Shown here piece by piece: positions 1 to 8,529 of a stretch of DNA of 64,000 bases. The notes beneath the pieces were generated by a model. That model searched no databases. It saw only the letters and a list, made by a program, of their open reading frames with translations, and had not been told where the DNA came from. The stretch comes from Chthonobacter albigriseus (GTDB lineage Bacteria > Pseudomonadota > Alphaproteobacteria > Rhizobiales > Pleomorphomonadaceae): NCBI RefSeq assembly GCF_013839445.1, contig NZ_JACDIT010000003.1, positions 1 to 64,000 of the forward strand, written 5' to 3'. The translations under genes and the position numbers were made by a program. Numbering within the stretch: position 1 is the first letter of the stretch; each line of letters starts with the position of its first letter.

Positions 1-71
1 GTCGATAGAGCCGATCCACCCCTCCTCCGATCGTCATGGTCCGCGAAGGCGGACCACCCACGACTTTGTGG
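1..71. repeat. Direct repeat, copy 1 (71 bp, carries a hairpin)
   Basis: This 71-bp block recurs without change at 200-270. It contains the palindrome TGGTCCGC-GAAG-GCGGACCA (8-bp stem, 4-base loop) at about 37-56. The short open frames that cross it start at the ATG inside the palindrome and look like by-products of the repeat, not genes. The layout resembles dispersed palindromic intergenic repeats seen in alphaproteobacterial genomes; the family name is not known to me. Confidence 0.9.
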
Positions 72-120
72 GCTACATTCACAACACCGCCTGACGGTCG
101 CGCAGCGGCGCGGAAAAGGC

Positions 121-150
121 GTGGGTGGTCCGCCTTCGCGGACCATGACG
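121..150. repeat. Inverted partial copy of the palindromic repeat
   Basis: Thirty bases are the exact reverse complement of 32-61 and so also of the matching part of copy 2. With copies 1 and 2 this puts three palindromic units in 270 bp, the middle one inverted. A transcript could fold 32-61 against 121-150, or each unit could fold on itself. Confidence 0.9.
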
Positions 151-199
151 GCGGAAGGGGAAGTGGGGAAAGTGGTGGAGAGGCAGGTGGAGCCGTCGT

Positions 200-270
200 G
201 TCGATAGAGCCGATCCACCCCTCCTCCGATCGTCATGGTCCGCGAAGGCGGACCACCCACGACTTTGTGG
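200..270. repeat. Direct repeat, copy 2 (71 bp)
   Basis: Identical over 71 bases to positions 1-71, including the GGTCCGC/GCGGACC hairpin. After the repeat the sequences diverge (the first copy continues with gctacattc, the second with aagccgcct). The spacing between copies is 199 bp. Confidence 0.9.
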
Positions 271-509
271 AAGCCGCCTGCGACGACATACGACGGCTCA
301 GTGCGGGGAACGCGGAAAAGGGGCAGGTTACTACCGACGTTGAGGAGGGCCGGTCCGCGTTGGCTCAGCAGCCTCCCGGCCACCCAGGCGGTCAGACGCT
401 CCTCCACAACACACCGACGCCAGCTCTCCCCAACGTGATCCGCGCTCCCTCTTTCCGGTCCGGCTGTTCTGAACCATAAGGCTGCCATACGGGTCTCGTA
501 TCGGCCGCC

Positions 510-1904
510 ATGCTCATCCCCCTCATCATCGCCTGCGCCCTCTTCATGGAAAATCTCGACAGTGCGGTGGTTTCCACCGCCCTGCCGGCGATCGCGCGGG
601 ATCTGCACGTCGACCCGATCGCTCTGAAGCTGGCGTTCACGAGCTACCTCCTGTCGATTGCGGTGTTCACGCCGGTGTCGGGCTGGATGGCGGACCGGTT
701 CGGGTCACAGACGGTGTTCCGCGCGGCGATCGTGGTGTTCATCGGCGGTTCGATTCTCTGCGGCACGTCAGGCTCGCTGGAGGGTTTCGTCGCGGCCCGC
801 ATCGTCCAGGGCCTCGGCGGCGCGATGATGGTGCCGGTGGGCCGACTGGTGCTGCTGCGCTCGATCGAGAAGCGCGACTACCTGCGCGCGCTCTCCTGGC
901 TGACCATCCCCGGCCTGATCGGCCCCGTGCTCGGTCCCCCGGTCGGAGGCTTCATCACCACCTTCTTCGACTGGCGCTGGATCTTCTGGATCAACGTGCC
1001 GATCGGCGTGCTCGGGCTGGTGCTCGTCTCGCTTTACATCCCGAACATCCGCGAGGCGGAGATGCGGCGGCTGGACGTCGTGGGCTTCCTGCTCTCCGGC
1101 TTCGGGCTGGCGGGTTTCGTGTTCGGCGTGGCGGCGAGCGGCATCGGGCTGCTGCCGCACGAGGTGGTGGGCACGCTGATCGGCTTCGGGCTGGCGCTGC
1201 TGGTCGGCTACGTCCTGCACGCGCGCCGCTCGCCGAACCCGCTGGTCGACCTGCGGCTGCTGTCGATCCCGACCTTCCGCGCAAGCGTGGTCGGCGGGCT
1301 GTTCTTTCGCGTGGGCAACGGCGCCCTGCCCTTCCTGCTGCCGCTCCTGCTGCAGGTCGGCTTCGGCATGTCGCCCTTCCAGAGCGGCATGCTGACGTTT
1401 GCCGCCGCGGCCGGCGCCATCCTCATGAAAGTGACTGCGCCTCCGATCCTGCGCCGCTTCGGCTTCCGCCGCGTGCTGGTCGCCAACGGCCTGATCTCGG
1501 CCGCCTTTCTGGCCACCTGCACGCTGTTCACCGAGGCGACGCCGGGCGCCGTGATCTTCACGGTCCTGCTCGTCGGCGGCTTCTTCCGCTCGCTGCAGTT
1601 CACCGCGCTGAACGGTCTCGCCTTCTCCGATCTGGACCAGCCGCGGATGAGCCAAGCGACCAGCTTTTCAAGCGTGACGCAGCAGATCTCCGTTGCGCTT
1701 GGCGTGGCGGTGGCGGCGGCGGTCCTGGAGGCGACCCGCGCCGGACGCGGCGAACTCACCCTGATGGCCGACGATTTCGCACCGGCTTTCCTGGCCGTGG
1801 CGGCGATCTCCACCTTGGCGTCCCTGGTCTTCCTGCGCCTGCGGCCGGACGCAGGATCCGAGGTTTCCGGCCACAAGCTGGTGCAGGCGGCCAAGACACC
1901 GTGA
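510..1904 (+). CDS. DHA2-type MFS multidrug efflux transporter
   Basis: A 464-residue major facilitator protein expected to export drugs or other small molecules by proton antiport across the inner membrane. The first helix carries the DHA2-type motif around Asp17 (NLDSAVVSTALP). Motif A (GWMADRFG) is at about 58-65, and the antiporter motif C (PGLIGPVLGPPVGG) is at about 134-147 in TM5. The many hydrophobic segments fit the 14-helix DHA2 (EmrB) layout. No membrane-fusion partner gene lies beside it. The substrate cannot be read from sequence. The ATG at 510 is used because it directly precedes helix 1. Confidence 0.88.
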   Translation: MLIPLIIACALFMENLDSAVVSTALPAIARDLHVDPIALKLAFTSYLLSIAVFTPVSGWMADRFGSQTVFRAAIVVFIGGSILCGTSGSLEGFVAARIVQGLGGAMMVPVGRLVLLRSIEKRDYLRALSWLTIPGLIGPVLGPPVGGFITTFFDWRWIFWINVPIGVLGLVLVSLYIPNIREAEMRRLDVVGFLLSGFGLAGFVFGVAASGIGLLPHEVVGTLIGFGLALLVGYVLHARRSPNPLVDLRLLSIPTFRASVVGGLFFRVGNGALPFLLPLLLQVGFGMSPFQSGMLTFAAAAGAILMKVTAPPILRRFGFRRVLVANGLISAAFLATCTLFTEATPGAVIFTVLLVGGFFRSLQFTALNGLAFSDLDQPRMSQATSFSSVTQQISVALGVAVAAAVLEATRAGRGELTLMADDFAPAFLAVAAISTLASLVFLRLRPDAGSEVSGHKLVQAAKTP

Positions 1905-1933
1905 AGCGTCAAGCCAACCTGCTACGGTCGGTT

Positions 1934-2281
1934 TCACTCCCACTTGGTGCTGGGATCGATATGCGCGCCGGTCCACAAGCCCGCTCGCCACGGCGCCCAC
2001 CAGCGATAGCCGGCGGGCAGCGCCTCCGGGATCGGGTCGTAGCCGGACGACCCCCACGGATTGCAGCGCAGGATCCGCGCGAGGCCCATCCACCCCCCGA
2101 CCCACAGGCCGAACCGCTGGACCGCATCGTCGGTGTAGTGCGAGCAGGACGGCTCGTATCGGCACTGCCGGCCCATGAAACCGGAAAAGGTCAGCTGGTA
2201 GGCGCGGATAAGCCCATGGACGAGCGCCCGGCCCGCGGAGCGCCGAAGCGATCGCTCAGAATGTCCAGGGGTCGAACACAT
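1934..2281 (-). CDS. yidD: Membrane protein insertion efficiency factor YidD
   Basis: A small protein that helps YidC insert inner-membrane proteins. Recognised by the conserved core with three cysteines: CRYEPSCSHY followed by RILRCNPWG, and upstream the LIRAYQLTFSGF segment that forms the amphipathic membrane-associated helix. The C-terminal tail is longer than in short YidD proteins. The start is uncertain: ATGs at 2338, 2290 and 2281 are all in frame, and I chose 2281 because it gives the most typical N-terminus. Any of these starts lies inside the end of the upstream vapC, so the two genes overlap and are probably co-transcribed. Confidence 0.88.
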   Translation of the reverse strand: MCSTPGHSERSLRRSAGRALVHGLIRAYQLTFSGFMGRQCRYEPSCSHYTDDAVQRFGLWVGGWMGLARILRCNPWGSSGYDPIPEALPAGYRWWAPWRAGLWTGAHIDPSTKWE

Positions 2282-2678
2282 CGAGACCATGGCCCTCGAA
2301 ATGGCGGGTGTTGCGTGTGACGAGCGTCGCGCCCGCATTAAGCGCGATGGCTGCGATCATGAGGTCCATGGCGTCCACCGGGCGGCCAAGCCTCGAACGC
2401 TCAGCGGAAAGAACGGCAAACACTTCGGCGCATTCACGGTCGAACGGCAGTACCCGTCCATCCAGGACCGAATAGATCCAGTCGGAGACGACCTCGTCGA
2501 GTTCCTTACGACGCCTTCCCTTCGCCATGAGTTCCACGCCGCCCAGGAGCTCCGCAGCAGTCACCGATGCGATCGCCAATCTGGACCGGCGCATGGACGT
2601 CAACCAGGACACGACGGAGGGGTTCGGCGCTGGTCGCACGATCTCGGAGATGACGTTCGTGTCGATCACGTAGATCAT
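2256..2678 (-). CDS. PIN-domain ribonuclease toxin (VapC-like)
   Basis: A 140-residue PIN-domain protein, the usual size for a VapC toxin that cleaves RNA when not bound by its antitoxin. The acidic metal-binding residues are visible: Asp6 in VIDTN, Glu43 in TAAELLGG and Asp105 in DAMDLMIAA, followed by the LVTRNTRHF segment. The longer frame upstream to 2762 is discarded because MIYVIDTN is the classical PIN start. This ATG overlaps the antitoxin stop in an ATGA (2675-2678), which implies translational coupling. The best match is the VapC/FitB group. The RNA target is unknown. Confidence 0.9.
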   Translation of the reverse strand: MIYVIDTNVISEIVRPAPNPSVVSWLTSMRRSRLAIASVTAAELLGGVELMAKGRRRKELDEVVSDWIYSVLDGRVLPFDRECAEVFAVLSAERSRLGRPVDAMDLMIAAIALNAGATLVTRNTRHFEGHGLDVFDPWTF

Positions 2679-2899
2679 CGGAAGTCGGGCAAATCCCGGG
2701 TCGGCAGGCGATCGGGAAGACGCAAGTCGAAGCCGCCCTTGGCTTGCACGTCGGCCAACCATTCGGCGATAACCTGATCGTCGGTGCCGAGATCGCCGAC
2801 AGGAAGATCCGCACTGGTCAGGACACGTCCACCCCGACGGATCCGTTGCCGAATTTCCGAACGGCGCTTCTCGATCTCCTCCAGCTCGACAACCGTCAT
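2675..2899 (-). CDS. Antitoxin partner of the PIN toxin (VapB/Phd-like)
   Basis: A 74-residue charged protein directly upstream of, and overlapping by 4 bases, the PIN toxin. That position defines it as the likely antitoxin: an N-terminal helical part rich in Glu and Arg (VELEEIEKRRSEIRQRIRRGG) followed by a C-terminal toxin-binding tail ending in DLPDF. The start at 2899 is preferred over 2935 because a GGAG lies 8 bases upstream of it. The DNA-binding fold is not obvious, so the family is left open. It follows the scaffold-like gene closely on the same strand. Confidence 0.75.
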   Translation of the reverse strand: MTVVELEEIEKRRSEIRQRIRRGGRVLTSADLPVGDLGTDDQVIAEWLADVQAKGGFDLRLPDRLPTRDLPDFR

Positions 2900-2936
2900 C
2901 TGCGGATCTCCAGGCTTCGTGCCCATCCGGACCATA

Positions 2937-3386
2937 TCACTGCGCAGCTGCGATGTCCCCCTTGGCCGCGATCTGGTCGAGGCAGTCGACCACCGCGTCG
3001 AAGGTGAGCAGTGTGGAGGCGTGACGGGCCTTGTAGTCGCGCACCGGCTCCAGCACGGCGAAGTCAGCGAACTTGCCGGCCGGCGGCGGGCCGTTCTCCT
3101 TCAGCATCCGGCGCATGGTATCGCGGAGGTCGCGCAGTTCGTCCGCTGTCGCTCCGACCACGTGGCGCGCCATGATGGACGACGATGCCTGGCCGAGCGC
3201 GCAGGCCTTCACGTCATGTGCGAAATCAACGACACGGCCATCCTCGGCCCTGAGGTCCACCACCACGGTGGATCCGCAGAGCTTGGAGTGGGCTTTGGCG
3301 GTGGCGTCCGGCGCGGGGAGCCGCCCGAGCCGGGGAATGTTGCCGGCGTAGTCCAGGATTCGTGCGTTGTAGATGTCGTCGATCAT
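2937..3386 (-). CDS. IscU/NifU-like iron-sulfur scaffold family protein
   Basis: A 149-residue protein of the IscU/SufU/NifU N-terminal fold, which normally builds Fe-S clusters for transfer to apoproteins. Two of the cluster-ligand positions are present: Cys37 (KLCGSTV) and Cys62 in ACALGQASSS, the typical second motif. The third ligand, expected in an R-x-x-C-x-x-L context, is Ser124 here (RHASTLLTF), so it is not a canonical scaffold. MIDDIYNARILDYA is the family-typical start, so the upstream extension is discarded. It is divergent from folE and heads the vapB-vapC-yidD run on the minus strand. Confidence 0.82.
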   Translation of the reverse strand: MIDDIYNARILDYAGNIPRLGRLPAPDATAKAHSKLCGSTVVVDLRAEDGRVVDFAHDVKACALGQASSSIMARHVVGATADELRDLRDTMRRMLKENGPPPAGKFADFAVLEPVRDYKARHASTLLTFDAVVDCLDQIAAKGDIAAAQ

Positions 3387-3613
3387 GGCATTCCATTGCC
3401 GCCTAACCGCGATCCCCGGGATCCATGTCGCGTTCAGGTGGCCTTTCAACGAGGCAGGTTGCTGAGTATATAAGCCCTCATGGCCGCGACAACCACCGTC
3501 CCGGTCCTCCATTGGCATGGTTCGGAACTCGTGCGGATCGCGTATTCGTGTATGGTCCGGCCGACGTGACGGGACGTACAAGGGTGGAACAGAAGACGAC
3601 GGGAGGTCCCAAG

Positions 3614-4246
3614 TTGGACGCCATTCTTACCCCTGCCGGCCTAGTCGATCGCCCGGAGACGATCCGGACCGTGAAGCGTCCCTCGCGCGAGGAAGCCGAG
3701 GCGGCCGTCCGCACGCTCATTGCCTGGGCAGGAGACAACCCGGAGCGCGAAGGCCTTATCGACACGCCCAAGCGCGTGGCCAAGGCCTATGACGAACTGT
3801 TCTCCGGCTACCGGCAGAACCCGTCGTCGGCGCTGGAGCGCGTCTTCGAGGAGGTCGGCGGCTACGACGACATCGTCCTCGTGCGCGACATCCCGTTCTA
3901 TTCACATTGCGAGCACCACATGGTGCCTTTCGTCGGCAAGGCGCACATCGCCTACTACCCGTCGGAGGGCGTGGTGGGCCTGTCCAAACTCGCCCGACTT
4001 GTCGACATCTTCGGCCGGCGCCTGCAGACGCAGGAGAACTTGACCGCCGAGATCGTGTCGTCCATTGACGAAGGGCTGAAGCCCCGCGGCATCGCCGTGA
4101 TGATCGAGGCCGAGCACATGTGCATGTCGATGCGCGGGGTCCAGAAGGCCGGCGTTTCGACAATCACCACCCAGTTTACGGGCGTGTTCCGCGACGATCC
4201 GACGGAGCAGGTCCGCTTCATGACCCTCCTGCGCGGCTCCCGCTGA
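3614..4246 (+). CDS. folE: GTP cyclohydrolase I
   Basis: Converts GTP to dihydroneopterin triphosphate, the first step of folate biosynthesis. A homodecameric cytosolic zinc enzyme. The zinc-ligand motif [10 protein letters not shown] and the second cysteine in the segment [10 protein letters not shown] are intact, and the length (210 residues) is normal. The open frame runs upstream to 3425, but I place the start at a TTG (3614) because GGGAGG lies 7 bases before it and the upstream residues are not family-like. The alternative is a GTG near 3583. It is followed 40 bases later by hisI on the same strand. Confidence 0.93.
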   Translation: MDAILTPAGLVDRPETIRTVKRPSREEAEAAVRTLIAWAGDNPEREGLIDTPKRVAKAYDELFSGYRQNPSSALERVFEEVGGYDDIVLVRDIPFYSHCEHHMVPFVGKAHIAYYPSEGVVGLSKLARLVDIFGRRLQTQENLTAEIVSSIDEGLKPRGIAVMIEAEHMCMSMRGVQKAGVSTITTQFTGVFRDDPTEQVRFMTLLRGSR

Positions 4247-4286
4247 TCCAGCGTCCGCGGCAGGCGAACCGCCGCGGAACGCAGAG

Positions 4287-4757
4287 ATGACGACGAGCCC
4301 GACCCTGTTTCCCGCCCTCGGCTCCAAAGCGGAGCTCGAGGGCGGTTCGTTTCTGGCGCCCCGCTTCGGCCCGGACGGCACGGTGACCTGCGTCACCGTG
4401 GACGCCGACACCGGCGCGGTGCTGATGGTCGGGCACATGAACGCAGAGAGCCTGGCGCTGACCGTGGAAACCGGCGAGGGCTGGTACTGGAGCCGCTCGC
4501 GCGGGGAGCTCTGGCACAAGGGCGCCACCAGCGGAAACGTGCAGAAGGTGACCGAGCTGCTGGTCGACTGCGACCAGGACGCGCTGGTCATGAAGGTGCG
4601 GGTGGACGGCCACGGCGCCACCTGCCACACCGGCCGCGTGTCCTGCTTCTACCGCCGCGTGCCGCTCGGCCAAAAGGCGGCGGACGGCCCGGTGCGGCTT
4701 GAGGACATCGGCGGCGAGCGCCGCTTCGATCCCAAGGACGTCTACGGCAAAGGCTGA
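4287..4757 (+). CDS. hisI: Phosphoribosyl-AMP cyclohydrolase
   Basis: Opens the purine ring of phosphoribosyl-AMP in the third step of histidine biosynthesis. A 156-residue stand-alone HisI without a fused HisE domain. The metal ligands are present: the Asp cluster around DCDQD (94-98, with Cys95), and Cys113 and Cys120 in [10 protein letters not shown]. The core motifs GHMNAESL and [13 protein letters not shown] are intact. It follows folE closely and may share its transcript. The other his genes are not in this window. Confidence 0.95.
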   Translation: MTTSPTLFPALGSKAELEGGSFLAPRFGPDGTVTCVTVDADTGAVLMVGHMNAESLALTVETGEGWYWSRSRGELWHKGATSGNVQKVTELLVDCDQDALVMKVRVDGHGATCHTGRVSCFYRRVPLGQKAADGPVRLEDIGGERRFDPKDVYGKG

Positions 4758-4862
4758 GCCTAAAGGCGGAGCCCGGCGCACCGAACCTCGGACGCGGCCG
4801 GGGCGTTCACAAGATATTCAGCCTGCAGGTGTTAGCCTGCAGGTGGATATCGGGGGCTCTGG

Positions 4863-5873
4863 ATGTTCGAGTCCGTCACGCGTTTCTGGAGGAAGGACCC
4901 CGCCGGCCAAGGCCTGGCCTCGGGCACCGATGTCCCTGACCTCTCCGCCCTGCCGACCCAACCAGCTTTCCGCCCCCGCATCGGGCTCGCCCTCGGCGGC
5001 GGCTCGGCCCGCGGCTGGGCGCACATCGGCGTTCTGAAGGCGCTGCGCGACGGCGGCATCGAGGTCGACGTGGTCGCCGGCACCTCGATCGGCGCGGTCG
5101 TCGGCGGCTGCTGGCTGGGCGGCCGGATCGAGGAGCTGGAGGCCTTCGCCCGCTCCATCACCAAGCGCCGGATGATCGGGCTGATGGATTTCTCGCTGTC
5201 CGGGAGCGGCCTGATCGGCGGCAACCGGCTGGGCGGGCTGCTCTCCGAGCAGTTCGGAGACACCCGGGTAGAGGACCTGCCGCGCGCCTTCACGGCGGTC
5301 GCCACCGAACTCGGCACCGGCCACGAGATCTGGCTGTCGACCGGGCGCCTGACCGACGCGATGCGCGCCTCCTATGCCCTGCCCGGCATCTTCACGCCCG
5401 TCCGCGTCGGCGGCCGCTGGCTGGTGGACGGCGCGCTGGTCAACCCGGTGCCCGTCTCGGTGACGCGCGCGCTCGGCGCCCGCCTGGTGATTGCGGTGAA
5501 CCTCGGGATCGATACCTTCGGGCGCGGCACGGTGATCCATCACCACCTGCCGCCCTCGCCCGTCGACCATCTGCCCGACGCGATCGAACCGCCGAGCCGG
5601 ACCAAGCCGAGCTGGCTGCGCACCGTGGTGGGGGGAACGTCGGACCTGCCGGGCATTCCCGGCGTGATGATGGAAGCCTTCAACATCATCCAGGACCGCA
5701 TCACGCGGGCGCGCCTGGCCGGCGATCCGCCCGACGTGATGATCGGCCCGCGGCTCGGCAAGGTGGGTCTGTTCGACTTTCACCGCGCCGCGGAGGCCAT
5801 CGAGGCCGGCTACGAGGGCGCGCACCGCCAGATCGGCGAGATCCGGGAACTGGTGGCCGCGCTCACACTGTAA
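4863..5873 (+). CDS. Patatin-like phospholipase (RssA/NTE type)
   Basis: A predicted serine lipid acyl hydrolase of 336 residues with the patatin Ser-Asp dyad. The oxyanion loop is GGGSARG (45-51), the nucleophile is Ser75 in GTSIG (73-77), and the catalytic Asp189 lies in DGA. The GxGxxRGWAHIGVLKAL context is typical of the RssA/YchK group. There is no signal peptide, so it is probably cytosolic or peripheral on the inner membrane. The substrate is unknown. It ends 3 bases from the convergent CBS gene. Confidence 0.9.
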   Translation: MFESVTRFWRKDPAGQGLASGTDVPDLSALPTQPAFRPRIGLALGGGSARGWAHIGVLKALRDGGIEVDVVAGTSIGAVVGGCWLGGRIEELEAFARSITKRRMIGLMDFSLSGSGLIGGNRLGGLLSEQFGDTRVEDLPRAFTAVATELGTGHEIWLSTGRLTDAMRASYALPGIFTPVRVGGRWLVDGALVNPVPVSVTRALGARLVIAVNLGIDTFGRGTVIHHHLPPSPVDHLPDAIEPPSRTKPSWLRTVVGGTSDLPGIPGVMMEAFNIIQDRITRARLAGDPPDVMIGPRLGKVGLFDFHRAAEAIEAGYEGAHRQIGEIRELVAALTL

Positions 5874-5876
5874 GGC

Positions 5877-6317
5877 TCAGGCCGTGGCGATGTAGCTGCG
5901 CAGGTGCTGCGCCTCGCGCTCCACCTCGGCCATCCGATACTTCACCACGTCGCCGATCGAGATGATGCCGACGAGTTCGCCATCGTCCACCACGGGCACG
6001 TGACGGAAGCGTCCGCGGGTCATCATCTCCATGACCTCGTCGACCGTGTCGCGCTTGCGGCAGGTGATGACGGTCTTCGTCATGTGGCTGCCGGCCGTGT
6101 CGGACAGTGCGCCCGCTCCAACCTGCGCCATCACGCGAACCACGTCGCGCTCGGAGATGATGCCCACCACGTTGCGGCTCTCGTCCGTCATGACGAGCGC
6201 ACCGATCTTCTGCTCGGCGAGCCGGGCGCAGACCTGCGCGATGGTCATCGACGGGTCGCCGGTGGTGACGCCACCGCCCTTGAGGTTGAGTATCGACTTC
6301 ACGGTCATCGTCAGCAT
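5877..6317 (-). CDS. Tandem CBS-domain protein
   Basis: A 146-residue protein made almost entirely of two CBS domains (about 8-62 and 75-140), the second containing RHVPVVDDGELVGIISIGDVV. CBS pairs usually bind adenosyl ligands and sense energy state. This stand-alone form has no attached enzyme or channel. Two nearby ATGs (6317 and 6308) could start it. The function beyond ligand binding is unknown. Confidence 0.88.
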   Translation of the reverse strand: MLTMTVKSILNLKGGGVTTGDPSMTIAQVCARLAEQKIGALVMTDESRNVVGIISERDVVRVMAQVGAGALSDTAGSHMTKTVITCRKRDTVDEVMEMMTRGRFRHVPVVDDGELVGIISIGDVVKYRMAEVEREAQHLRSYIATA

Positions 6318-6494
6318 TTCCTCCGGATCGATCCTGTTGAAGGCGCGGACCTCCGGCGTACCCCGCTCCGCGCACCCGCCCGCCGTTGTTGTTGTTTGCG
6401 AGACATGGCCCGGAGTGTGGGTTTAAATCGATTGAGGTTCAAGGTCGGCCATTGGTCTAATTGGCCATGGTGGTAAACGCCCGAAGGGATCGCC

Positions 6495-7259
6495 TTAGGT
6501 CTCGTCCTCGTCGCCATAGGGCTCCGGAACCGGTTCTTCGCGCACCGGATCGAACAGGCCGAAGGCGATGAGACCGAACAGGAAGCCTCCGACGTGCGCC
6601 TCCCAGGCGATCTGCGCGTCGTCTCCGTTGGGGACCAAAGTTCCAAATCCCGCCAACAGGTTGATGCCGAACCAGACGGTCAGGAAGAGGAGCACGCGGC
6701 GGTCGGTGAGAACGCCGATCAGCGGCACGGCGGGCACCGAGAACCGCTCCCGCGAGCCGCGCCCGAGCCGCTGCATCGGGCCGCCCGTCTGGAACATGAA
6801 GCGCGACACTGCGGCCATGTGTCCCGAGATGGCGCCCGACGCGCCGACCACCGGAATGATCTCGTGCGGGTGGGCGAGATAATGCGCCGCAGCCCCTGCG
6901 ACGGTGGCTCCGAGCGTGAAGAGGAGGAATCGCCCCGAACCGAACCGCCAGGCAAGCGCGCTGCCGAAGGCCGCGAGCCAGACCGCATTGACGCCGAGAT
7001 GGACGAAGTCGCCGTGCAGCAGGCCGTAGGTGACCGGCGTCCAGAGGTCCGGCCCGAGGCCGCTGGCGAGTTCCGGGATGTCCAGGTTGTCGTAGCGGGC
7101 CGGAATGAAGCTGAACAGGAAGACCAGGTCGAAGTCCTGCTCCGCGCTGAGCAGAAAGGCGCGGATCACGTGGATGACCAGCAGCGCCGCGATCGACCAG
7201 GTGATCACCCTGGGCAGATTGAGGGCCGGTTCGTCGGGCATCAGAATGGGTTCGTTCAT
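6495..7259 (-). CDS. Rhomboid-family intramembrane serine protease
   Basis: A 254-residue polytopic protease that cleaves membrane proteins within the bilayer. The catalytic Ser141 lies in GASGAISG (139-146). The partner His222 is in AHVGGFLFG in the last helix. The conserved loop LLHGDFVHLGVNAVWLAAFG is at about 81-99. MNEPIL is taken as the start. The N-terminal extension to 7460 has no membrane character and is excluded. The acidic C-terminal tail is cytosolic-like. Divergent from the PAS_5 gene, with a 500-bp gap between them. Confidence 0.9.
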   Translation of the reverse strand: MNEPILMPDEPALNLPRVITWSIAALLVIHVIRAFLLSAEQDFDLVFLFSFIPARYDNLDIPELASGLGPDLWTPVTYGLLHGDFVHLGVNAVWLAAFGSALAWRFGSGRFLLFTLGATVAGAAAHYLAHPHEIIPVVGASGAISGHMAAVSRFMFQTGGPMQRLGRGSRERFSVPAVPLIGVLTDRRVLLFLTVWFGINLLAGFGTLVPNGDDAQIAWEAHVGGFLFGLIAFGLFDPVREEPVPEPYGDEDET

Positions 7260-7759
7260 CGGAAGCCTGCGACCCGCCGCGCCGAGCCGTCGTTGTGCCG
7301 GACCGGGATGGCCGGGCTTGGAACCGTCCCGGAATGGGCAGGCACCGTCACGAGATAGGACGGTGCGCCGGTCCGCGCAACGCCGCAGCCGTCCCGAACG
7401 CGATTCGCGCGCCCAGAGGGCCCGGCCCGCCACGATCGCGCCGATCCCGGCGTCAATCATGATGAACGGGCGTCAACCCTTGGCTCGGGTGACCGGAATG
7501 GCGCATTCCCGCCGCCCAGGCAGCGCCGCGGCGTTTGGATCCGGTTTCTCCGATCCTGGAAAGCAGGGGTAAAGGTTAACCGGTGGTGCCGGAAAAAAAC
7601 GCTTCCTTAAAACCATGTGGACGACTCGTCCGACTGGCATGGCCTCTGCTCCGACCCCTTCGGGATTGGGCTATGACGGGATCGCCTGTGCCGGAATGGA
7701 CCGGCAAAGCGCGCCGTCGGAACCCGGAAGAACGAAGCCACTCCGGTTTGGGGTCGAAG
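7260..7759. other. Long divergent intergenic region with an 8-bp inverted repeat
   Basis: A 500-bp gap between the divergent rhomboid and PAS_5 genes. The frames covering it are arginine-rich shadows without domains. One perfect inverted repeat, GCACCGTC (7342-7349) with GACGGTGC (7359-7366), is the only clear structure and could be an operator or hairpin. Promoters for both genes are expected here but not clearly readable. Confidence 0.5.
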
Positions 7760-8425
7760 ATGAAGCACGCCGCCACCCGCACGCTCTACGACTACTGGTC
7801 CCGCCTGCGCGGCAGCCGCACGGCCCCGGCCCGGACCGAGATCGAGCCCGGCGACATCCGCCACATCCTCGGCGACACCTTCATCCTGGAGGCCGGCGAC
7901 CGGCAGACCTACACCTACCGCCTGGCGGGCACGCGGCTCTGCGCCGCCTACTGCCGCGAACTGAAGGGCCGAAACTTCCTGGACAACTGGGTGGGCAAGG
8001 ACCGCGAGGCGATCGCCTGTCTGCTCGCAGCCATCGTGGAGGACGGCGCTGCCGCGATCATCGGCCTGGAATGCCAGAACGACCGCGGCCAGAAGATGCC
8101 GGTCGAAATCATGCTGCTCCCGCTGAAGCACGAGGGACCGCACCACACCCGCATCCTCGGCTGCTTCGCACCGCTGGACCAGCCCTACTGGCTCGGCCTT
8201 TATCCGGTGATGCGCCAGCCCATCCTCAGCCTGCGGCTGATCTGGCCCGACGAGCGCCCGAGCTTCATTCGCCGCGGCGACCAGGTTCCCGCCATCGACC
8301 ACGCTCTCGGCGACGTGATGGCCGTCGACAAGCCGGCCCACGCCCGCCCGGCCGTGCCGCGCCGCGCGCCGGCGGAAGGACGCCGGATCGGCCACCTCAC
8401 GGTGATCGACGGAGGTCGGCAGTAA
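7760..8425 (+). CDS. PAS_5-type PAS domain protein
   Basis: A 221-residue protein resembling the alphaproteobacterial PAS_5 group: LYDYWSRLRG at the start, then a PAS core in which IEPGDIRHILGDTFILE leads into TYTYRLAGTRLCAAY. No output domain (kinase, GGDEF or HTH) follows, only a basic tail. Such proteins are thought to be small sensors, often near cell-cycle or PilZ genes. A tandem-PilZ protein is the next gene here. The ATG at 7760 was chosen because the upstream frame is low-information. Confidence 0.75.
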   Translation: MKHAATRTLYDYWSRLRGSRTAPARTEIEPGDIRHILGDTFILEAGDRQTYTYRLAGTRLCAAYCRELKGRNFLDNWVGKDREAIACLLAAIVEDGAAAIIGLECQNDRGQKMPVEIMLLPLKHEGPHHTRILGCFAPLDQPYWLGLYPVMRQPILSLRLIWPDERPSFIRRGDQVPAIDHALGDVMAVDKPAHARPAVPRRAPAEGRRIGHLTVIDGGRQ

Positions 8426-8529
8426 CCATCGGCAGCGATCATCGGATTCGATCGAAGGGATAAACCGGCTGTTAAGCACGCGTCCCTAGGATCGACTCAG
8501 GATCGGTAGAGATCGATCCCGCGCTATCG

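Larger units (their letters stand above)
1..509. other. Non-coding repeat region upstream of the efflux gene
   Basis: No convincing gene is seen here. The only open frames (36-479 and 235-438) are built from the repeats and have no recognisable protein features. The last 200 bases presumably hold the promoter of the transporter at 510, but I see no clear -35/-10 pair. Confidence 0.7.

Noticed and set aside
36-479. Open frame of 147 codons at the left edge
   Set aside because: It is composed of the palindromic repeats and low-complexity sequence; no domain, no RBS.
768-1655. Long antisense frame under the efflux transporter
   Set aside because: Its composition (rich in Arg, Glu, Gln and His) is that of a shadow of a high-GC coding strand, and the transporter in the other frame is well supported.
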